From Ignavibacteria bacterium (lineage in GTDB: Bacteria; Bacteroidota; Ignavibacteria; Ignavibacteriales; Ignavibacteriaceae): a stretch of DNA of 58,196 nucleotides. Every line of letters begins with the position of its first letter. Positions within the stretch are counted from its first letter, which is position 1. Made by a program: the position numbers and the translations under genes. Location: NCBI GenBank assembly GCA_030684555.1, contig JAUXVN010000130.1, positions 1 through 58,196 on the forward strand, in the 5' to 3' direction. The notes under the pieces are model-generated. The model saw nothing but the letters and a program-made list of their open reading frames with translations. It made no database searches and had not been told where the DNA came from. Shown piece after piece: positions 27,116 through 34,556 of the stretch.

Positions 27116-27328
27116 CTAATTAATCTCTTGAAGTTGATTTAATTCTTTTACAAAATTTTCAATTTGTTCAGATGAAAATCCTTTTTCCAATGCTGATTGC
27201 TCTAAAGTTCCCCAAATCGGTTCACCGCAAACGAGGCAGCGTATTCCGTTTTGCATTAAGTATTTTACCGAAAAAGGATAATCGTTTACCAAATCTTCAA
27301 TTAAATAATCTTTAGTTATGGTCTTCAT
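27116..27328 (-). CDS. DUF1858-domain small redox protein
   Basis: 70 residues. ITKDYLIEDLVNDYPFSVKYLMQNGIRCLVCGEPIWGTLEQSALEKG matches the DUF1858 domain, a short fold often found with hybrid-cluster proteins and carrying a Cys-x-x-Cys pair (CLVC). Probably a redox-active disulfide or metal-binding protein; its partner is unknown. It overlaps the end of the upstream DUF6132-like gene by 17 nt, so the two are co-translated. Confidence 0.8.
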   Translation of the reverse strand: MKTITKDYLIEDLVNDYPFSVKYLMQNGIRCLVCGEPIWGTLEQSALEKGFSSEQIENFVKELNQLQEIN

Positions 27329-27527
27329 TTTGAACTTCTTTTTTCTTTTTATCGGGGAGAGTTAATACCAGCCCTATTAGAGCTCCGTACAAAGTACTAA
27401 AATAAGGATTACTCTGAATCGGACAACTCCCGGAATTACAGCCGATAAAATAGTAATATGCAAAACCGGCTACAGCACCTAACGGAATAAATAAATAACG
27501 GACTTTATTTCTTAAAAACTCTTTCAT
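27312..27527 (-). CDS. DUF6132-like small membrane protein
   Basis: 71 residues. Two hydrophobic segments (YLFIPLGAVAGFAYYYFIGC and YGALIGLVLTL) flank GCNSGSCPIQSNPYFSTLYGAL, a Cys pair and Cys-Pro-Ile motif I associate with the DUF6132 family often found beside rhodaneses and sulfur-transfer proteins. The C-terminus is charged (PDKKKKEVQNEDHN). It precedes and overlaps the DUF1858 gene. Function unknown; a role with thiols or sulfur is inferred from the Cys pairs in both proteins. Confidence 0.65.
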   Translation of the reverse strand: MKEFLRNKVRYLFIPLGAVAGFAYYYFIGCNSGSCPIQSNPYFSTLYGALIGLVLTLPDKKKKEVQNEDHN

Positions 27528-27622
27528 TGCTCCTCTATTTTTTGTGGTTTGATGATAAAAAAAAGGAAAAGATTCTTAAATTTACCTGAAGTTATTCAAG
27601 TAACAATTATTTAGTAAAAAGT

Positions 27623-28039
27623 ATGTATGCAATTTATCAAAGTGAAATAAAAATTCGTCCGGACGATATTGATCTTAATAATCACGTCCATAATACGAAG
27701 TATTTAGATTATATTCTTGCTGCACGTTACGAACAAATGCGTGATGATTACAAAATGCCCATGAATGATTTTCATAAACTTGGTTATAACTGGGTTATTA
27801 GTGTAACAAACATTGAATATAAAAGAGCATTAAAGTTAGAAGATAAAATAATAGTAAAAACTCAGGTTGACTCAATTAATGGAGCACAAGTGAAAGTTAA
27901 TTTTTGGATAGTTTTTAACGAGACAGAAAAAATAGCAGCCCAAGGTTATATCACTTATACAATGATTTCAATTAAAAATGGTAGACCGGTTAGGATTACG
28001 GATGAAATTATTGCCCATTACACAAGTAATACAATTTAA
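27623..28039 (+). CDS. Acyl-CoA thioesterase, hotdog fold (4HBT/YbgC type)
   Basis: 138 residues. IRPDDIDLNNHVHNTKYLDYILAARYEQM is the hotdog 4HBT signature (R-x-x-D-x-D-x-x-x-H-V-x-N-x-x-Y), with the Asp-His pair expected for YbgC-type thioesterases; RALKLEDKIIVKTQV and the conserved GYITYTMISIKNGRPVRI follow. It would hydrolyse acyl-CoA thioesters; chain length unknown. The ribosome site is weak. It stands alone between the divergent DUF6132 gene and the PorV-like gene. Confidence 0.85.
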   Translation: MYAIYQSEIKIRPDDIDLNNHVHNTKYLDYILAARYEQMRDDYKMPMNDFHKLGYNWVISVTNIEYKRALKLEDKIIVKTQVDSINGAQVKVNFWIVFNETEKIAAQGYITYTMISIKNGRPVRITDEIIAHYTSNTI

Positions 28040-28125
28040 TTTGAGCCTAAGAAAATTGACCTTGATTTTGAAGTGTGATTTACCAAATTTTTGAAAGATT
28101 AAATCGAATCTTTAACGGAGTACCA

Positions 28126-29154
28126 ATGTTTAAGAAATTTTTCGCAATACTTTTTATCTTACTATCAGTATCACTGCATTCCCAAACGGTTTTTAGCAAA
28201 TATGCCGGGGAGTTTTTATCAATTGGAGTTGGCGGCAGGGCGCTTGGAATGGGAGGAAGTTTTGTTGCAGTAGCAAATGATGTGACGTCAGGTTATTATA
28301 ACCCCGCGGGTCTTGCCAATCTAAATTATCCCCAAATATCATTAATGCATGATGAAAGATTTGGCAACCTTGTAAACTATAATTATGCAGCGGTAGCAAT
28401 TCCATATGGTAAATCATGGAGTTTTGGTTTAAGTATAATGCGGTTAGGTGTTGATAAAATTTATGATACGCGAGAAGCATTAGTTGATAAAAATACCGGA
28501 AAAGTTATTTACGATATAACACTTCCTTCTGCACGAATAGATCCATCACTCATTAAAGAAGTCAGCAATCAAGATTGGGCATTTTATTTCACAGGTGCTA
28601 AAAGACATTCAGATAAATTCTATTACGGCGCTAATGTAAAAATTATTAAAAGAGACATTGCTGAAGCATCTGCATTCGGAATTGGTTTTGATCTTGGAGC
28701 TTTATACAAACCGGATGAAAATCTAGTGATAGGTGCAAACCTGCAAGATGCAACTACTACTTTTGTTTCATGGAGCACGGGACGTACAGAACTTATCACT
28801 CCAACTTTAAAACTTGGTGCGGCTTATAGTCTCAACTTTTTAGGTGGAACAATTTTACCGGCACTTGATTTTGATATTAGATTTGAGAACAGAAGGTTTG
28901 CTTCCCAATTCAATATTGGTCCTGTCAGTTTTGATCCACACTTTGGGCTTGAATACAACTTTAGAAATTTATTTGCAATTAGGGGCGGGTATAATGATAT
29001 TAAACAACTCACAGTTGGTGCCGGAGTTAAATTACCTAAACTTAATATAGATTATTCATTCGCGCGTTTTGCTATGTCAGAGGAAGACCGATTACCTGAT
29101 ACTCATAGAATATCATTAATCTTAACTCTTGAAGAAGCACGATTTTTGAGATAA
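28126..29154 (+). CDS. PorV/PorQ-family outer-membrane protein
   Basis: 342 residues from ATG 28126, chosen because GGAG precedes it at 6 nt and a signal peptide follows (MFKKFFAILFILLSVSLHSQ); a GTG at 28075 would add 17 residues. The core (AGEFLSIGVGGRALGMGGSFVA, DVTSGYYNPAGLANL) is the PorV/PorQ (UPF0164) signature of FadL-like barrels used by the type IX secretion system: PorV shuttles cargo to the attachment complex. Many paralogues occur in this group, so it may be a T9SS component or just a relative. The T9SS cargo genes elsewhere in the window fit the first view. Confidence 0.85.
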   Translation: MFKKFFAILFILLSVSLHSQTVFSKYAGEFLSIGVGGRALGMGGSFVAVANDVTSGYYNPAGLANLNYPQISLMHDERFGNLVNYNYAAVAIPYGKSWSFGLSIMRLGVDKIYDTREALVDKNTGKVIYDITLPSARIDPSLIKEVSNQDWAFYFTGAKRHSDKFYYGANVKIIKRDIAEASAFGIGFDLGALYKPDENLVIGANLQDATTTFVSWSTGRTELITPTLKLGAAYSLNFLGGTILPALDFDIRFENRRFASQFNIGPVSFDPHFGLEYNFRNLFAIRGGYNDIKQLTVGAGVKLPKLNIDYSFARFAMSEEDRLPDTHRISLILTLEEARFLR

Positions 29155-29195
29155 TAAGTGATGTTTTAATTCTGTCTGCTTATCAAATTCGAAAT

Positions 29196-29582
29196 TTATT
29201 TTTTTGAAGAATGATTTCTATACTTAACCATTCCACCAAGAACATTTTTTGCGTTAAATCCTTTTGACCGCAAAAAGTCAGTTCCGAATGTAGAGCGGTT
29301 ACCTGTTCTGCATATTACTGCAATGTCTTTATCTTTATATTTTGATAGTTCTGAAAATCGTGTTGAAATTTCTTGAACCGGAATATTTATAACTCCATCA
29401 ATTTTACCGAGTGGACCGGCTAACTCACCTGGTGTTCTAACATCAACGATTACCAATGATTTATTCGTCTTCATTTCCTCTATTAAAGTTGAAATGGACA
29501 TTTCAGATTCGGTATTTACTTGTGCTTTTGAAAAGATATTGAATATTGAAAACATAATTATTAACAGTAATCCTTTGCTCAT
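29196..29582 (-). CDS. Exported single-domain rhodanese
   Basis: 128 residues. A signal peptide (MSKGLLLIIMFSIFNIFSKAQ) precedes one rhodanese domain with VIVDVRTPGELAGPLGKIDGVINIPV and the active-site loop CRTGNRS, so Cys should carry persulfide in the periplasm. It is the last gene of a minus-strand run downstream of the ECF sigma factor and FmdB genes (21 nt after FmdB). Family is firm; physiological sulfur donor unknown. Confidence 0.85.
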   Translation of the reverse strand: MSKGLLLIIMFSIFNIFSKAQVNTESEMSISTLIEEMKTNKSLVIVDVRTPGELAGPLGKIDGVINIPVQEISTRFSELSKYKDKDIAVICRTGNRSTFGTDFLRSKGFNAKNVLGGMVKYRNHSSKK

Positions 29583-29603
29583 AGATTTCTTTCTATTTGA
29601 TAT

Positions 29604-29852
29604 TTAATTTAGACCGCACATCCCGGATGAACATGGAGATTGAGAATTAACAGAACAATTTCCACTACTGCATGTATCATCATAAGAGTAAGAAATAGTG
29701 GCAGGAATTTTTGCGCTAAATGATGAAATTAACTTTTTTATATTTTTTGTATTGCATTTTGGGCACGTAGCATCTTCACTATTTTGTGTGGTTTTATGAA
29801 GTATTTCAAATTTTGAATTACAATCCAAACAGCGGTATTCAAATATCGGCAT
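29604..29852 (-). CDS. FmdB-family zinc-ribbon protein with Cys-rich tail
   Basis: 82 residues. MPIFEYRCLDCNSKFEILH and ATCPKCNTKNIKKLIS form the FmdB zinc ribbon (two CxxC pairs). After residue 58 there is an added Cys/Ser/Gly-rich tail (CSSGNCSVN, PCSSGMCGLN) with four Cys. FmdB proteins are small putative regulators; molecular role unresolved. It lies 21 nt after the anti-sigma gene and 21 nt before the rhodanese gene. Confidence 0.85.
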   Translation of the reverse strand: MPIFEYRCLDCNSKFEILHKTTQNSEDATCPKCNTKNIKKLISSFSAKIPATISYSYDDTCSSGNCSVNSQSPCSSGMCGLN

Positions 29853-29873
29853 ATTTTATTCTCCTAAAATTAA

Positions 29874-30113
29874 TTATTCGTTTTCAAGATTTAATATTTT
29901 CATCAATCTGTTATGAGCGTCATCCGGCAAATCAACATTATACAATTTATAAAAATCGATTGTGTGTTCAACAGAATGAAAATAATTTTGACAAACACTA
30001 CAACTCTCTAAATGAGATTTGATGGCTCTACACTTCGGCGACTCCAAATCTTCTCCTAAACTTTCGCAGACATGTTCCATCACATCTCTACAAGTTACTT
30101 TTTCCTTTTTCAT
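29874..30113 (-). CDS. Zinc-finger anti-sigma factor-like protein (zf-HC2)
   Basis: 79 residues. Two conserved elements, CRDVMEHVCESLGEDLES and CRAIKSHLESCSVCQNYF, give the zf-HC2/ZAS pattern H-x3-C-x2-C (HLESCSVC). No membrane segment, so a soluble anti-sigma factor. Its start overlaps the sigma-factor stop by 4 nt (ATGA), the usual arrangement of an ECF sigma with its cognate anti-sigma. A redox or metal signal through the Cys cluster is likely but inferred. Confidence 0.8.
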   Translation of the reverse strand: MKKEKVTCRDVMEHVCESLGEDLESPKCRAIKSHLESCSVCQNYFHSVEHTIDFYKLYNVDLPDDAHNRLMKILNLENE

Positions 30114-30670
30114 ACTTGAAATGCTTTCGAAATTTCTTTTCTTAAAAATGCTCTTGCTCTGTGTAACCTTGATTTTACTGCCGGGATACTTAACTTGGTA
30201 AGTCCAGCTGTCTCTTCAGTTGATAATTGTTCTACATCTCTCAAAGTAAAAACGATTCGATATTCGGGTACAAGTTTACTTATCGCATCATCAAGTATTC
30301 TACGAAGTTCTGTATTCTCCAGATTTTTAAGCGGTAACGAATTCCAATCTGCGATATATTTTTCATCAAATAAACTATCGTCAGTTTCTACATCAACATA
30401 TAAATAACGCTTATTTTTTCGCGCTTCCATCAAACAGTTATTCACCACAATTCGATACAGCCATGTAGATAGTTTTGATTTACTATCGAATTGATGAAAT
30501 GATTTTATCATGCTCAAGAAGGTTTCCTGCATAGTATTTTCAGCCTTCTCGCGGTCTCTACAAATCTTATATGAAAAATTGTAAACAGTTTTTTCATATT
30601 TTTTTACTAAAAAAGCTAAAGCCTTGCGGTCACCGTCTTTTGCATTTGATATTAAAATTTCTTCATCCAT
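30110..30670 (-). CDS. ECF-type RNA polymerase sigma factor
   Basis: 186 residues. Region 2 (VKKYEKTVYNFSYKICRDREKAENTMQETFLSMIKSFHQFDSKSKLSTWLYRI, ending VVNNCLMEARKNKR) and region 4 (LVPEYRIVFTLRDVEQLSTEETAGLTKLSIPAVKSRLHRARAFLRKEI) are both present, the compact layout of ECF sigma-70 proteins. It directly precedes and overlaps the zf-HC2 anti-sigma gene. A possible self-controlled ECF promoter lies just upstream (30678-30702), unusually close to the start codon. Confidence 0.9.
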   Translation of the reverse strand: MDEEILISNAKDGDRKALAFLVKKYEKTVYNFSYKICRDREKAENTMQETFLSMIKSFHQFDSKSKLSTWLYRIVVNNCLMEARKNKRYLYVDVETDDSLFDEKYIADWNSLPLKNLENTELRRILDDAISKLVPEYRIVFTLRDVEQLSTEETAGLTKLSIPAVKSRLHRARAFLRKEISKAFQV

Positions 30671-30677
30671 TTGGTTT

Positions 30678-30702
30678 GATGTATCTTGTTTTAAAAAGTT
30701 TC
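30678..30702 (-). promoter_or_regulatory. Possible autoregulated ECF promoter
   Basis: On the minus strand GAAAC (30702-30698, in TGTTGAAACTTTTT) is followed after 16 nt by CATC (30681-30678), like ECF -35 (AAC) and -10 (CGTC-type) elements at the expected spacing. The -10 lies only 7 nt before the sigma start codon, implying a nearly leaderless mRNA if real. Confidence 0.35.
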
Positions 30703-30756
30703 AACATTTTTTTATAATATGAAAGATAATAAATCACTTCTATCTTAAAGAAGCAT

Positions 30757-31386
30757 TTATTTAGGGATAGCAATTTTTTCATCGAGACTTTTCCATAAAT
30801 ACCACGCAGCAATTGAATTATAAGGTCCCCATTTATTTTTCTTTGAAATTTTTTCTACTTTAATTTCAGAAGGTAATTCTTTAAGTGAATATATTGTCTT
30901 AATAGCTTTTTTTATCCCCAGATCTCCGGTTGGCAGAACGTTTAATCTTGCCAAAGTAAAAATAAGGAACATTTGGGCAGTCCAAACACCAATGCCTTTA
31001 ACTTTGGTTAGAAGTTCGATTATTTCTTCATCAGTCTTGGTTGTAATACCTTTAAATGTAATCTCCATACTTTCAATTTTTGCAGATAAATCCTTTATAT
31101 ATTTAATTTTCGAGTAAGATATGCCCAATTTCCTCAATTCTTCAGTGTCAGTATCCAAAATTAATTTTGGTAGAAATTTTCCGGAAAAATAATTCTGAAA
31201 TCTCTCAACGATTTTATTTGCAGCATGTATGGATAATTGCTGACCAATAATTGAAGTTACTAAACTTTCAAAATATTTTTTTGATGGAGTTATTGAATAT
31301 TGAGACGAATTTTCAATTATATATCGCATTTTATAATCATTATTTTTTAAGTGCCTGATACCGTTTAATATTTCCAAATTATTCAC
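30757..31386 (-). CDS. DNA-3-methyladenine glycosylase (AlkA/HhH-GPD family)
   Basis: 209 residues from a GTG start (31386). SLVTSIIGQQLSIHAANKIVERF opens the helix-hairpin-helix GPD fold; the hairpin is LLTKVKGIGVWTAQMFLIFTLARLNVLPTGDLGIKKA, where the Asp of PTGD is the catalytic residue of AlkA-type base-excision glycosylases. It would remove alkylated purines. It stands divergent from the following kinase-like gene and 87 nt upstream of the sigma-factor start on the same strand, so it may or may not share its transcript. Confidence 0.85.
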   Translation of the reverse strand: MNNLEILNGIRHLKNNDYKMRYIIENSSQYSITPSKKYFESLVTSIIGQQLSIHAANKIVERFQNYFSGKFLPKLILDTDTEELRKLGISYSKIKYIKDLSAKIESMEITFKGITTKTDEEIIELLTKVKGIGVWTAQMFLIFTLARLNVLPTGDLGIKKAIKTIYSLKELPSEIKVEKISKKNKWGPYNSIAAWYLWKSLDEKIAIPK

Positions 31387-31424
31387 TATTATTACCTTGA
31401 TTAAAAAAACTAATGAGAAAATAA

Positions 31425-33644
31425 ATGATATCTCAAATAAAAGCCCTTACCTTGATAAAATCAAACAAATTGTTTGCACATATCGAAAACCAATATCCGC
31501 AATTTAATTTTAATCAGAAAAGCTTGAAAGAAATTTCTGAAGGGGAAATAATTTTTCAACCGGAAGATTCAGCGGAGCAAATTTATTTAATTCTCGAAGG
31601 TAAAGTTAAAATAAAACACAGAACTTATATTGATGGGCAGCGAATATTTATTAAACAAGACGGCGATTTCTTTGGGGAGAAAGAGTTTATCGAACATCAG
31701 AAACGAGACTCCTCATCAGTTGCAGAAACAAACTGTACTCTTTATCTATTATATCATGATGATATTGATTCATTAACTTCTCAAGATAAACGGGTATTAA
31801 ATAATCTTCAAGGGATAGAGTATTTTGAAGTGAAGCCTTCGGTAATTGAAGAAAAACCACCATTAGAATTAACTGAGGATAACAGTGATAGCCAATCACC
31901 AAATATAGAAGATGAGATAACCCCAACCTCAACTTTCTCAGAAGAATCATCTGAATTTACTTACAAAGATATATCGGAAGATATTGTTGACTCATTTGAT
32001 TTTAATGCTTTTAAGGAAACCGATTCTTCCCTGTCCGAGAAGATTAAAAATTCTATTGAAGAAGGATCTCCAACTGTTAGCGAGGAAGCTGATACCTTTG
32101 AATGGGATTTTGGAGAAGCTGATGAAATTCCTCTAATAGATGATGAAGAAGCTGAATTGACGCCCCCTGCATGGGATGATGATGAAAATAAAATTAATTG
32201 GGGAATAAAGGATGAACCTCAAGAAGAAAAGATATTTGATTCAAAAACAGATTGGAATTTTAATTCAGAACCATCTGAGGATGTATTAATCAATGATGAG
32301 AAAATAGATATAATTGAAGATGCCTCACCTTTTAATAGTTTTGAACCTAAAGATGAACCGGGTGGCTACTCTATTGAGACGAGTAATTCCGAATATGAAC
32401 ATGTAGAGGATGAACCAATAAAAGAGACTTCCTTGAAAGCGGAAGATTTTTTTACTGTCAATAAACATAATTTTTCACCGGAACAATTGAGATTAATTAT
32501 TGAAGCAGCAGAAAAAGTAAATTCAAATATTAAACTTGATGAGGTTCTTAAATCAATTATTTCAGCCGCTTCATTGTTGACTGAAGCTGACAGAGGAACC
32601 CTTTATATCCTCGACAGGGAAACAAATGAATTGTGGTCAAAAGTAGTTCGCGGAGATAATATTCAAGAAATAAGATTACGAATTGGTCAGGGTTTAGCTG
32701 GATGGGTTGCGCAAACAGGTGAAGTAGTGAATATACAAGATGCTACTGTTGATGATAGATTTGATTCCGATATCGACAAAAGTTCAGGTTATAAAACAAA
32801 CTCTATGCTCTGTTATCCGATTAAAAATAAAAATGGGGTTGTTATAGGTGTGCTTCAATTGCTGAACAGCCATAAAGGTTTCTTTGTCCCAATTGATGAA
32901 GCTTTTCTTGAAGCCCTTTCTGTACATGCCGCCTTAGCACTTGAAAATGCCGAACTTGTACAGCAAATATTACGAACTGATCGATTAACATCAATTGGGA
33001 AAGTGGCAAATTTTATTATTACTGATATTAAAAAACCGATCTTAACAATTAAACATTATGCCGAGCACATCAAAAAGAAAGACATAACACAAGACGTTAA
33101 GCAAGTACTCGATATGATTATTGAACAAGCAAATACTGTATCAGATTTAGTTCAAACAACTCTGAGTTATTCAGAAGGTAAATCGATCCTTCAAACAAAA
33201 AAACAGAGCATTAATGCGACGTTGGAATATATTCTTGAGTTATTAGCTGAGTATGTGGATTCTAAAAAAGTTAAATTATTCAAGAAGTTTGATAAGGATG
33301 CAATTGTTCAAATTGATAAAAAAGAATTTTATCAAGCATGTTTTCAAATTGCTAAAAATGCTTGTGAGTCTATGGGAACCGGTGGAAATTTATATATATC
33401 TACAACACTTGGCGAAGCTTCCGTATCTATTTCTTTTAAAGATTCCGGTCTCGGAATCCCGGATAGTCTGATCGATAAAATTTGGGAACCCTTTATGAGT
33501 CATGGAAAGAAAAATGGAGTTGGACTTGGATTACCAATTGCAGAGAAAATTATAAAAGAACATGGTGGAACAATTGCAGTTGAAACCGATTTGGGTACCG
33601 GTACTACTTTTACAATCAAACTCCCGATAGTTAATAATGAATAA
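31425..33644 (+). CDS. cNMP-GAF sensor with histidine-kinase-like module lacking phosphoacceptor His
   Basis: 739 residues, no membrane segment. Order: cyclic-nucleotide-binding-like domain (about 25-125; EGEIIFQPEDSAEQIYLILEG), a long acidic disordered linker (about 135-345) with repeated Trp/Phe-Asp/Asn motifs (FEWDFGEADE, PAWDDDE, DWNFNSEP), GAF domain (about 370-510; GQGLAGWVAQTGEVVNI), then a DHp-like helix and HATPase (about 620-735; DSGLGIP, GVGLGLPIAEKI). The helix reads LTSIGKVANFIITDIKKPILT; compared with the propeller kinase's [21 protein letters not shown], the His is replaced by Thr 533. ATP binding looks intact. Its stop overlaps the miaA start by 1 nt. Confidence 0.85.
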   Translation: MISQIKALTLIKSNKLFAHIENQYPQFNFNQKSLKEISEGEIIFQPEDSAEQIYLILEGKVKIKHRTYIDGQRIFIKQDGDFFGEKEFIEHQKRDSSSVAETNCTLYLLYHDDIDSLTSQDKRVLNNLQGIEYFEVKPSVIEEKPPLELTEDNSDSQSPNIEDEITPTSTFSEESSEFTYKDISEDIVDSFDFNAFKETDSSLSEKIKNSIEEGSPTVSEEADTFEWDFGEADEIPLIDDEEAELTPPAWDDDENKINWGIKDEPQEEKIFDSKTDWNFNSEPSEDVLINDEKIDIIEDASPFNSFEPKDEPGGYSIETSNSEYEHVEDEPIKETSLKAEDFFTVNKHNFSPEQLRLIIEAAEKVNSNIKLDEVLKSIISAASLLTEADRGTLYILDRETNELWSKVVRGDNIQEIRLRIGQGLAGWVAQTGEVVNIQDATVDDRFDSDIDKSSGYKTNSMLCYPIKNKNGVVIGVLQLLNSHKGFFVPIDEAFLEALSVHAALALENAELVQQILRTDRLTSIGKVANFIITDIKKPILTIKHYAEHIKKKDITQDVKQVLDMIIEQANTVSDLVQTTLSYSEGKSILQTKKQSINATLEYILELLAEYVDSKKVKLFKKFDKDAIVQIDKKEFYQACFQIAKNACESMGTGGNLYISTTLGEASVSISFKDSGLGIPDSLIDKIWEPFMSHGKKNGVGLGLPIAEKIIKEHGGTIAVETDLGTGTTFTIKLPIVNNE

Positions 33645-34555
33645 TGTCCCATAATTTAATTTCGATTCTCGGTCCTACAGCTTGCGGGAAAACAAGTTTA
33701 GCTGCTAAACTCGCACTTCATTATAATGGTGAAATAATCTCTGCTGATTCAAGACAAGTCTACCGTTACATGGACATCGGTACAGGAAAGGATATTAGCG
33801 AGTATAATATAAACGGAATGCAGATCGCTTACCACCTAATAGATATTATAGATACTGATAAAGAGTATAATATCTACAGATTTCAAGAAGATTTTTTTGC
33901 TGTTTATAAGCAAGTAATATCAAAAAATAAAATACCATTTCTTACCGGAGGATCAGGTTTATATTTGGCGGTAATAATTCAAAACTACCTTCTGAACAAA
34001 GCAGATTTTTATGCAAATGAAATTGATAAAAAAAAAGACGAAGAATTACGTGAATTACTTCTTCAATTAAAACCTAATCAACATAACCAAACAGATTTAG
34101 TTAACCGTAATCGATTAGTCGCAGCCGTAAAAGTTGCGTTTAGTGAAAACAATTCACAAGTAGATTTAACAAAACAAAAAAAGATAAATTCGCTTAACAT
34201 TGGAATTGCTCCTGATCGTGAACTTATTAAAAGAAGAATTACAGAACGATTGAAAAAACGATTGAATGAAGGGATGATTGAAGAAGTCGAGAAATTACTT
34301 TTGCGCGGAATATCCCATGACAGACTTCAGTTATTCGGGCTTGAGTATAAGTATATTTCACTCTACTTAAAAAGTGAAATTAACTATAACGACATGTTTC
34401 AAAAATTAAATAGCTCAATCCATAAATTCGCAAAACGGCAAATGACATGGTTTAGAAAAATGGAGAAAGAGGGAGTTCAAATTCAATGGCTTGAGTCGCC
34501 GAATTATGAGTCGGCAAAAAGAATAATCGATTCTGCAAGAATTAATTTAGTCTGA
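33644..34555 (+). CDS. miaA: tRNA dimethylallyltransferase MiaA
   Basis: 303 residues. The P-loop GPTACGKTSLAAKLA, then ISADSRQVYRYMDIGTGKD and FLTGGSGLYLAVIIQ, are hallmarks of IPPT/MiaA, which adds a dimethylallyl group to N6 of A37 in tRNAs reading UNN codons. RQMTWFRKME near the C-terminus is the expected conserved end. The linker MDIGTGKDISEYNINGMQIAYH and the modest length suggest a variant or second paralogue in this group. The start ATG overlaps the stop of the kinase-like gene (TAATG). Confidence 0.85.
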   Translation: MSHNLISILGPTACGKTSLAAKLALHYNGEIISADSRQVYRYMDIGTGKDISEYNINGMQIAYHLIDIIDTDKEYNIYRFQEDFFAVYKQVISKNKIPFLTGGSGLYLAVIIQNYLLNKADFYANEIDKKKDEELRELLLQLKPNQHNQTDLVNRNRLVAAVKVAFSENNSQVDLTKQKKINSLNIGIAPDRELIKRRITERLKKRLNEGMIEEVEKLLLRGISHDRLQLFGLEYKYISLYLKSEINYNDMFQKLNSSIHKFAKRQMTWFRKMEKEGVQIQWLESPNYESAKRIIDSARINLV

Positions 34556-34556
34556 T

